Assembly: GCA_016210805.1 (NCBI GenBank)
Contig: JACQTL010000006.1
Location: 1-12,450, forward strand
Reading direction: 5' to 3'
DNA: 12,450 nucleotides
Source of the DNA: Actinomycetota bacterium
GTDB lineage: Bacteria > Actinomycetota > UBA4738 > G016210805
The translations under genes and the position numbers were made by a program. Of this stretch, positions 7,877 to 12,450 are shown piece after piece; the stretch's first letter is position 1, and every line of letters begins with the position of its first letter. Under the pieces are notes generated by a model, which had not been told where the DNA came from, searched no databases, and saw nothing but the letters and a program-made list of their open reading frames with translations.

Positions 7877-7944
7877 AGCCGTCGCGCATGGCCCGGGGCG
7901 ATCGGCCCCAGACCACGCTCAAGGTAGCCCGATATGACTAGTCC

Positions 7945-7950
7945 TTTATA
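7945..7950 (-). promoter_or_regulatory. Candidate -10 element for the M14 peptidase gene
   Basis: TATAAA on the minus strand lies in the only A/T-rich patch of the gap between the MFS and peptidase genes (7931-7955). A weak TTTCAA lies 16 nt further upstream as a possible -35. The 8-bp palindrome GACTAGTC (7936-7943) sits just downstream. This would give a leader of about 100 nt containing the hairpin at 7852-7876. Confidence 0.35.
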
Positions 7951-7989
7951 CCTACTTCCGGGGGCTTGAAACGCTGCGGCGGGGGTTTT

Positions 7990-8006
7990 CCGGTCGGTTG
8001 GACCGG
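7990..8006 (-). terminator. Possible hairpin terminator after the MFS gene
   Basis: CCGGTC (7990-7995) and GACCGG (8001-8006) pair around a 5-nt loop, 5 nt beyond the MFS stop codon. On the minus strand it is followed by AAAA, not a T-run, so it is either a non-canonical terminator or only an RNA 3' end structure. Confidence 0.4.
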
Positions 8007-8011
8007 GAGCG

Positions 8012-9280
8012 CTACGAGCCGAGCGGGGAGGCCTCCTGCTCGGGGGCCCCGGCCGTGATCCGGTCGGCGGGCTCGTCCAGGGCCCGCAGCCGGGCGAAGA
8101 TCGGCAGGGCCAGCACCGTCACCAGTCCGCCGACCACGAACCCGGCCGGGACCGAGCGCTCCTGCGACAGGTACCCGAGGCCGGTCTGGCCCCCGACGCT
8201 GCCCAGGCTGCCGACCAGGGCGTCGAAGGACACGAGCGTCGCCCGCTCCGAGGAGGGGATGGAGGCGTGTAAGTACGTCTGGCGGACCGGGCCCAGCACG
8301 CCGAGGGCCAACGATCCCAGGAGGAACAGGGGCACGGTGATCCAGAAGCTCCGCACGGCCCCGGTGGCCACCATGGCCGCCGTCGAGAGGGCCGCGGCCG
8401 TGAGCAGGATCGAGGTCCGGCGGCGGCCCGGCCGGGCAAGCCGGCCGACCAGGGCGTTCCCGCAGATCCCGGCCAGGGCGAAGAGGGCGGCGATCAGCCC
8501 GGCGAGCCAGATCGCGTTGGAGCCCCACAGCTCCAGGAAGTAGGGCTGCCAGGCGTACCAGGCCCAGGCCATGAACCCCCAGGAAACGAACGAGTACGTG
8601 ACCAGGAGCCGCACCGCCGGCGAGCCCCAGCCGTACGTCATGCCCGTGCGGGCCACCTTCCTCATCTCGCCCACGATCCCCCGCAGGCGCATCGTCCGGG
8701 GCGTGAACCCGATGTCGTGCATGATGCGGAACCCCACGGCGAAGGCGCCGAGCACGAGGGCCGCCCGGACGAGGTAGGGGATGGCGAGGTCGAGCTGTCC
8801 GAGGAGCCCGCCGCCCACGGTCCCGGTGATCATGGCGACGCTCGACACCATCGACGCCCGGGCGAAGACCCCGTCGAGCTCCTTCTGGTAGCCGGTCGCC
8901 TTGAGCGCGTCGACCAGCCAGGCCTCCACGGCGCCCGAGTAGAACGTGTAGCCGAGGCCCAGGATCACCCCGGCCAGGCAGAACAGGAGGAGGCCGCCCT
9001 CGACGGCCGCCACCCCCACGTACGCCAGCGTCCCCACGGCCAGCGTGGCCTCGGAGAGCAGGAAGGAGACGCGCCGGCCCCGAGTGTCGGCCACCACCCC
9101 CGTCGGGACCTCGAACAGGGCCATGGCCGCGGTGAACGCGGCGTTGGCCACGAACACCTCGAAGATGGACAGCCCGGCATCCAGCAGGAACAGCGTGTTG
9201 ATGCCCCAGATCAGGGAGGCGGACAGGGTGAACAGCCCGCTGATCACGAGGTACCCGCGGATCACGCGCTTCGGGTCCAT
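8012..9280 (-). CDS. Major facilitator superfamily (MFS) transporter
   Basis: 422 residues and strongly hydrophobic, with about 11-12 membrane segments. The loop after helix 2 carries GVVADTRGRR (61-70), the MFS motif A pattern G-x3-D-x2-G-R-R. A basic cytoplasmic loop at about 188-212 separates the two halves, and a hydrophilic tail begins near 400. In this family it moves small solutes, often as an exporter driven by the proton gradient; the substrate cannot be read from sequence. It is the last gene of a probable operon with the ArsR-SRPBCC regulator and the VOC protein: the VOC stop is 39 nt upstream. No good ribosome binding site precedes the ATG at 9280, so translation may depend on coupling or the start may differ slightly. 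The context suggests export of the compound sensed by the regulator (inference). Confidence 0.88.
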   Translation of the reverse strand: MDPKRVIRGYLVISGLFTLSASLIWGINTLFLLDAGLSIFEVFVANAAFTAAMALFEVPTGVVADTRGRRVSFLLSEATLAVGTLAYVGVAAVEGGLLLFCLAGVILGLGYTFYSGAVEAWLVDALKATGYQKELDGVFARASMVSSVAMITGTVGGGLLGQLDLAIPYLVRAALVLGAFAVGFRIMHDIGFTPRTMRLRGIVGEMRKVARTGMTYGWGSPAVRLLVTYSFVSWGFMAWAWYAWQPYFLELWGSNAIWLAGLIAALFALAGICGNALVGRLARPGRRRTSILLTAAALSTAAMVATGAVRSFWITVPLFLLGSLALGVLGPVRQTYLHASIPSSERATLVSFDALVGSLGSVGGQTGLGYLSQERSVPAGFVVGGLVTVLALPIFARLRALDEPADRITAGAPEQEASPLGS

Positions 9281-9319
9281 CGAGCGCCGATCGTACCCCG
9301 GTGACCAGGTCCGGCCCCG

Positions 9320-9739
9320 CTATGCGGTCGCGGCTCCACGCTCCTGGACGACCCAGCCGTTGCCGTCGGGGTCGGCGAAGGCCAGGTACGAGCCGTAGTC
9401 GCGGCGCTCCGGGTCGGGGCCGGGCACCCGCCGGCCGTCCTCGAAGTGGAAGGCCTCGCCGACATCCACCCCCCGCCCGGCGAGCTCGGCCCGCGCCGCC
9501 ACGATGTCGGAGACGACCAGGTGCAGCCCCTGGACGGATCCCGGGGGCATCTCCACGCCCAACCCGGTCCCCACGGTGATCGAGCACGCCGAGCCGGGCG
9601 GCGTCATCTGGACCACGCGGAACGCCTCCCCGGCGGTGTGGTCGACGTCCAGATCGAAGCCGACCTGCTCCGTGTAGAAGCGCTTGGCGCGATCCACGTC
9701 CGAGACGGGAACGATCACCAGCTCGAGCTTCCAGTCCAC
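9320..9739 (-). CDS. VOC superfamily (glyoxalase/bleomycin-resistance/dioxygenase) protein
   Basis: 139 residues, the size of a single two-module VOC protein. The N-terminus is (M)DWKLELVIVPVSDVDRAKRFY, the usual first beta-alpha unit, and ADPDGNGWVVQE (122-133) is the typical last strand. Candidate metal-side residues are E6, H73 in GLHLVVSD and E133. Members bind a metal and act on or sequester small molecules (glyoxalase, ring-cleaving dioxygenase, drug binding); which applies here is unknown. I chose the GTG at 9739 because GGAGGAGGG lies 7 nt upstream and the protein then begins at the family's usual point. It starts 20 nt after the stop of the ArsR-SRPBCC gene and 39 nt before the MFS gene, so the three are probably co-transcribed. 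Confidence 0.88.
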   Translation of the reverse strand: MDWKLELVIVPVSDVDRAKRFYTEQVGFDLDVDHTAGEAFRVVQMTPPGSACSITVGTGLGVEMPPGSVQGLHLVVSDIVAARAELAGRGVDVGEAFHFEDGRRVPGPDPERRDYGSYLAFADPDGNGWVVQERGAATA

Positions 9740-9746
9740 GATGCGA

Positions 9747-9755
9747 CCCTCCTCC
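9747..9755 (-). promoter_or_regulatory. Ribosome binding site deciding the GTG start of the VOC gene
   Basis: GGAGGAGGG on the minus strand, 7 nt before the GTG at 9739. The frame remains open far upstream, so this site is what decides the start. Confidence 0.8.
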
Positions 9756-9759
9756 AGGC

Positions 9760-10512
9760 TCAGCCGTACATCAGCGATCCGGGCGTGGTGAGCACCTCGC
9801 CCGTCTCCAGCCACGTCTTCAGGCCGGAGAGGATCATCGGCCAGCCGCCGTAGAGCTCCTCGTTCGCGCCCTCGCGGAGCTGGTCGTGGGTGACGGTCAG
9901 CCGGCAGGAGTCGCCGACCGGCTCGATCTCCCAGGTGACCCGCGACGTTCCCTCGCCCTTCACGTCGTCGCTCCACAGGGCGACCATGGTCTGGACGAGC
10001 CGGCGGGGCGGGTCCACCTCGAGGTTCTCCCCCTCGCCGAGGAGCCCGGGCGCGCGCGGGTTGGAGAGCTCGAAGCGGGAGCCCGGCGTCCAGTCGGAGC
10101 TGATCCGGTTCCCGAACTGGAACTTGGCCCTGATGTCGGGGTCGGTGATCGCCTCCCACAGGCGCTCCGGCGTGGTCCGGATGTAGATCTCGAACACCTT
10201 CTCCATGGGGGCCTCCAGTCTCTCCTTGAGCCCGCTGAGCGCGGCGGCCCAGGGCTCCGCGTACTTGCTCACCCACCGGTCGTGGACGAGCCGGATCGGG
10301 ACAGGGTTCAGGAAGTGGAGCTTCTCGCGGCCGCGCCGCCTGGTGACCACCAGGCCCGCCTCCTCGAGCTGGTTCAGATGCTTCATCACGCCGAAGCGCG
10401 TCATCGAGAATCGCCCCGCCAGCGCGCTCAACGTCTGCCCGTCCTCCCGGAACAGCTCGTCGAGCAGGCTCCGCCGTGTCGGATCGGCCAGGGCCCTGAA
10501 CACCTCGTCCAC
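9760..10512 (-). CDS. ArsR-type transcriptional regulator fused to an SRPBCC (AHSA1-like) ligand-binding domain
   Basis: 250 residues from the GTG at 10512. The N-terminal winged helix (about 1-75) has DEVFRALADPTRRSLLDEL and the recognition-helix region FSMTRFGVMKHLNQLEEAGLV (36-56). Unlike metal-sensing ArsR proteins it has no CxC pair; its only cysteine is C203. Residues about 103-250 form an SRPBCC/AHSA1 domain (MEKVFEIYIRTTPERLWEAI, then WPMILSGLKTWLETGE), a fold with a hydrophobic cavity. It probably represses its own operon and responds to a hydrophobic ligand. An in-frame GTG at 10542 would add ten residues, but it lies within the promoter spacer; the start at 10512 sits 7 nt after the -10, implying a leaderless mRNA. 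The VOC and MFS genes follow in the same direction. Confidence 0.88.
   Translation of the reverse strand: MDEVFRALADPTRRSLLDELFREDGQTLSALAGRFSMTRFGVMKHLNQLEEAGLVVTRRRGREKLHFLNPVPIRLVHDRWVSKYAEPWAAALSGLKERLEAPMEKVFEIYIRTTPERLWEAITDPDIRAKFQFGNRISSDWTPGSRFELSNPRAPGLLGEGENLEVDPPRRLVQTMVALWSDDVKGEGTSRVTWEIEPVGDSCRLTVTHDQLREGANEELYGGWPMILSGLKTWLETGEVLTTPGSLMYG
10204..10216 (-). promoter_or_regulatory. Possible internal translation start for the SRPBCC domain alone
   Basis: Inside the fusion gene, GGAGG (10216-10212) lies 5 nt before an in-frame ATG (10206-10204). That ATG is residue 103, exactly where the SRPBCC domain begins with MEKVFEIYI and where stand-alone AHSA1-like proteins usually start. 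It would yield a 148-residue product. Confidence 0.35.
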
Positions 10513-10519
10513 GCGGGTG

Positions 10520-10549
10520 AGGATAGGTGACCTTGCGGTCACATGTCAA
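10520..10549 (-). promoter_or_regulatory. Promoter of the ArsR-SRPBCC / VOC / MFS operon
   Basis: On the minus strand, a consensus -35 TTGACA (10549-10544), an 18-nt spacer and a -10 TATCCT (10525-10520). The GTG codon at 10512 begins 8 nt past the last base of the -10, the usual distance to the transcription start, so the transcript is probably leaderless. Confidence 0.75.
10527..10542 (-). promoter_or_regulatory. Operator: perfect inverted repeat in the promoter spacer
   Basis: GTGACC-GCAA-GGTCAC, read on the minus strand, lies entirely between the -35 and -10. A dimeric ArsR-type repressor bound here would block RNA polymerase, so autorepression is the natural reading. The symmetry is seen directly; the binding protein is inferred. 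Confidence 0.7.
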
Positions 10550-10570
10550 CCGCGGGATGGCAAGCCGGGG

Positions 10571-10586
10571 GGCGGTCTCACCCGCC
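10571..10586 (-). terminator. Weak hairpin at the end of ilvE
   Basis: GGCGG (10571-10575) and CCGCC (10582-10586) pair around a 6-nt loop that spans the ilvE stop codon. It is short and has no T-run. It is the only candidate between ilvE and the next promoter. Confidence 0.2.
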
Positions 10587-11501
10587 GACCGGTGTGAGCC
10601 AGCCCCTGTACCGCTCGATCCGACCGTGCGCCGCGTCGAAGAAGGCCTGCTGGATCTCCTTGGTCACCGGACCGCGTCCGTCGGAGGCGAGGGCTCGGTC
10701 GTCGACCTCCCGGAGCGGGGTCACCTCTGCCGCGGTGCCCGTGAAGAACGCCTCGTCCGCGGTGTACAGATCGAAGCGGGTCAGGTCGCGTTCCGTCACC
10801 GCGTATCCGAGGTCGCGGGCGAGCCGCATCACGGAGTCCCGGGTGATGCCGTCCAGGCACCCTGCCGAGATCGGGGGCGTGGCCAGCTCGCCGTCCCGGA
10901 CCACGAACACGTTCTCGCCCGACCCGTCGGTGACGTGGCCGGTGGTGTTGAGCATGATCGCCTCGTCGTACCCGGCCTTCAGCGCCTCCATCTTGGCCAG
11001 GCCCGAGTTGATGTACTGGCCCGTGGCCTTGGCCCCGGGCGGCAGCATGTTGTGATCGTTCCGCTTCCACGACGAGATCTTCGCTCGAACCCCGGACTCG
11101 AGGGCCTCCTCGCCGAGGAACGCGCCCCACACCCAGGTGAGGACGGAGACCTCCACCGGGGCCAGAACCGGGTTCAACCCCATCTCACCGTAGCCCCGGA
11201 TGGCCAGGGGGCGCAGGTAGCACGCGGAGAGGTCGTTCACCCGCACCAGGGCCCGGCACGCGTCGACCAGCTCCTCCTCCGAGTACGGGACCTCCATGTG
11301 GTAGAGGTGCGCGGAGCGCATCAGGCGCCGCACGTGCTCTCGCAGGCGGAAGATGGCGGGCCCCCGCTCCGTCGCGTAGCAACGGATGCCCTCGAACACG
11401 CCGGTGCCGTAGTGGAGCGCGTGAGTGAGCAGGTGGATCCGGGCGTCGCCCCAGTCCACCAGCTTCCCATCCATCCAGACCTTCGATGTGGGTTCGATCA
11501 T
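10578..11501 (-). CDS. ilvE: Branched-chain amino acid aminotransferase
   Basis: 307 residues, close to E. coli IlvE. It is a PLP-dependent fold-type IV enzyme that interconverts leucine, isoleucine and valine with their 2-oxo acids using glutamate/2-oxoglutarate, in the cytoplasm. Landmarks are VWMDGKLVDWGDARIHLLTH (8-27), HYGTGVFEGIRCY (30-42), the PLP-binding Lys158 in GAKATGQY, GYDEAIMLN (177-185), TDGSGENVF (191-199), CLDGITRDS (215-223) and TGTAAEVTPL (254-263), with the enterobacterial-like ending GPVTKEIQQAFF (277-288). All expected catalytic parts are present. The ATG at 11501 overlaps the leuD stop as ATGA and has GGGAGGA 4 nt upstream, so translation is probably coupled to leuD. 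In this operon it would carry out the last step of leucine synthesis. Confidence 0.95.
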   Translation of the reverse strand: MIEPTSKVWMDGKLVDWGDARIHLLTHALHYGTGVFEGIRCYATERGPAIFRLREHVRRLMRSAHLYHMEVPYSEEELVDACRALVRVNDLSACYLRPLAIRGYGEMGLNPVLAPVEVSVLTWVWGAFLGEEALESGVRAKISSWKRNDHNMLPPGAKATGQYINSGLAKMEALKAGYDEAIMLNTTGHVTDGSGENVFVVRDGELATPPISAGCLDGITRDSVMRLARDLGYAVTERDLTRFDLYTADEAFFTGTAAEVTPLREVDDRALASDGRGPVTKEIQQAFFDAAHGRIERYRGWLTPVGG

Positions 11502-12175
11502 CGAGTCCTCCCAGGTGCGGTCGATCCCTCCGACGTCCTCGCCCCCCGCACGGGGGAGCCCCCGCCGGGTACTCGAGCCGCGCCGGACACCGCCAGGCCG
11601 GGCAGCCACTCCGGGCGCCCCGCCTCGTACGCGGCGATGGCCTCCTCGTGGCTCAGCGTGATCGCGATCTCGTCCAGGCCCTCGAGCAGTCGACGCCGGG
11701 CCGCCGGGTCGACCTCGAAGGACGCCTCCATCCCGGCGCCCCTCACTCGCTGCGCGTGAAGATCCACGACGACCCTCGTGTCCGGGTCGGCCATCACCGC
11801 ATCCAGCAGCCGGCGGACGGCTTCGGCGGGGAGCTCCACGGGGAGGAGTCCGGCCTTCAGGCAGTTCGACCGGAAGATGTCGGCGAACCGTGGGGAGATC
11901 ACCGCGCGGAACCCGGCCTGCTGCAGGGCCCAGACGGCGTGCTCGCGGCTGGAGCCGCACCCGAAGTTGGGGCCGGCGATCAGGATCGGGGCGTCGCGGT
12001 GCTCGGGCCGGTTCAGGACGAAGTCGGGGTCCCGTCGCCACGCCGCGAACAGGCTCTGCTCGAACCCGGTGCGCTCCACCCGCTTGAGGTGCTCGGCGGG
12101 GACGATCTGGTCCGTGTCGACGTCGGAACGGTCGAGGGGCAGCGCGCGTCCGGCCACGCGCCGGAAGGGCTCCAT
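11498..12175 (-). CDS. leuD: 3-isopropylmalate dehydratase small subunit
   Basis: 225 residues. LeuD pairs with LeuC to isomerise 2-isopropylmalate to 3-isopropylmalate in leucine biosynthesis. The start MEPFRRVAGRALPLDRSDVD leads into DTDQIVPAEHLKRV (20-33), and the family swivel-domain motif GPNFGCGSSREHA is at 68-80. RFADIFRSNCLKAGLLPVEL (96-115) also matches. The core ends near YEAGRPEWLP (183-192); the last 30 or so residues are a Gly/Arg/Pro-rich tail that the family does not usually have, and which overlaps the ilvE ribosome binding site region. The ATG at 12175 shares one base with the leuC stop (TGATG), with AGGTGG about 6 nt upstream, so the subunits are translated in step. Confidence 0.95.
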   Translation of the reverse strand: MEPFRRVAGRALPLDRSDVDTDQIVPAEHLKRVERTGFEQSLFAAWRRDPDFVLNRPEHRDAPILIAGPNFGCGSSREHAVWALQQAGFRAVISPRFADIFRSNCLKAGLLPVELPAEAVRRLLDAVMADPDTRVVVDLHAQRVRGAGMEASFEVDPAARRRLLEGLDEIAITLSHEEAIAAYEAGRPEWLPGLAVSGAARVPGGGSPVRGARTSEGSTAPGRTR

Positions 12176-12450
12176 CAGCCCACCTGCCCGCTCACGGCCA
12201 CCCCGGCCGTGGCCGAGGGGGGGAGGTCGGCGGGAGCGGAGAGACGGCCGGCCACGGCCGTGGCCGCGGCGACGGCCGGGCTCACCAGGTGCGTCCTGCC
12301 CCCCGGTCCCTGCCGGCCCTCGAAGTTGCGGTTGGAGGTCGAGGCGCATCGTTCCCCCGGAAAGAGGCGGTCGGGGTTCATCCCCAGGCACATCGAGCAG
12401 CCGGCGCCTCGCCACTCCGCCCCGGCGCCCTCGAAGATCCTGTGGAGTCC
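12175..12450 (-). CDS. leuC: 3-isopropylmalate dehydratase large subunit, C-terminal part (cut by window edge)
   Basis: Only the last 91 residues lie in the window; the 5' end runs off the right edge. GCSMCLGMNPD (17-27 of the visible part) carries two of the three cysteines (C18, C21) that hold the [4Fe-4S] cluster in LeuC, followed by the family signature PGERCASTSNRNFEGRQG (31-48) and GRTHLVSP (51-58). It is the catalytic large subunit partner of the LeuD encoded directly downstream. The final 20 residues (after AVAGRL) are Ala/Ser/Pro-rich and longer than usual. Identity is secure despite truncation. Confidence 0.95.
   Translation of the reverse strand, partial: GLHRIFEGAGAEWRGAGCSMCLGMNPDRLFPGERCASTSNRNFEGRQGPGGRTHLVSPAVAAATAVAGRLSAPADLPPSATAGVAVSGQVG

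Noticed and set aside
3391..7941. 1516-codon open frame on the plus strand opposite the M14 peptidase gene
   Set aside because: Its translation is a His/Arg/Gly/Val-rich low-complexity string with no recognisable domain. The minus strand encodes a coherent signal peptide, full M14 catalytic set and known accessory domains. Long antisense frames are expected from third-position G/C bias.
7936..7943. GACTAGTC palindrome as a regulator site for the peptidase
   Set aside because: Only 8 bp, no second copy and no adjacent regulator; noted with the promoter candidate but too short to call as an operator.
10513..10542. Ten-residue N-terminal extension of the ArsR-SRPBCC protein starting at the GTG at 10542
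   Set aside because: It would begin inside the -35/-10 spacer of the promoter and lacks a ribosome binding site; family similarity begins at DEVFRALADPTRR.
12195..12266. Inverted repeats CGGCCAC/GTGGCCG (12195-12215) and the palindrome CGGCCACGGCCGTGGCCG (12249-12266) near the leuC 3' end
   Set aside because: They lie inside leuC coding sequence for Ala/Val/Gly-rich residues, where GC-rich codons readily make such symmetry; no T-run or position suggests regulation.

Overview
The window looks like chromosomal DNA from a very GC-rich bacterium, most likely an actinobacterium. This is inferred from strong third-position G/C bias, GTG starts, leaderless-type initiation, and the actinobacterial flavour of LeuC/LeuD and of the ArsR-SRPBCC fusion. 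I cannot place the genus. I see no tRNA, rRNA, CRISPR array, insertion sequence or phage gene.

Plus-strand block (1-3321). The window opens inside or at the very start of a secreted RTX-type calcium-binding repeat protein with an N-terminal beta-propeller-like part (6-1844). After a 112-bp gap comes a solitary NuoF-like flavin/iron-sulfur protein (1957-3321) with no NuoE or NuoG beside it. It converges on the next gene across a 22-nt perfect palindrome that is probably a bidirectional terminator.

Minus-strand block (3343-12450). In transcription order from the right edge: leuC (3' end only), leuD and ilvE form a tightly overlapping branched-chain amino acid operon (stop/start overlaps TGATG and ATGA). 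Next is a three-gene unit made of an ArsR-SRPBCC fusion regulator, a VOC/glyoxalase-like protein and an MFS transporter. It is headed by the best promoter in the window (TTGACA-18-TATCCT) with a perfect 6-4-6 inverted repeat in the spacer, and the GTG start lies where transcription should begin, so the mRNA is probably leaderless. Then comes a 1318-residue secreted M14 zinc carboxypeptidase-like protein with several accessory beta domains and its own strong hairpin terminator, and finally a small four-helix DUF1761 membrane protein.

Most of the window is ordinary metabolism and secretion. The places most worth a second look are the autoregulated ArsR-SRPBCC/VOC/MFS unit (operator architecture, leaderless start, possible internal start for the SRPBCC half), the orphan NuoF-like protein with changed FMN-motif residues, and the M14 protein, whose second domain appears to be split by an inserted beta-sandwich. 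I found nothing I would call a clear new defence or mobile system.
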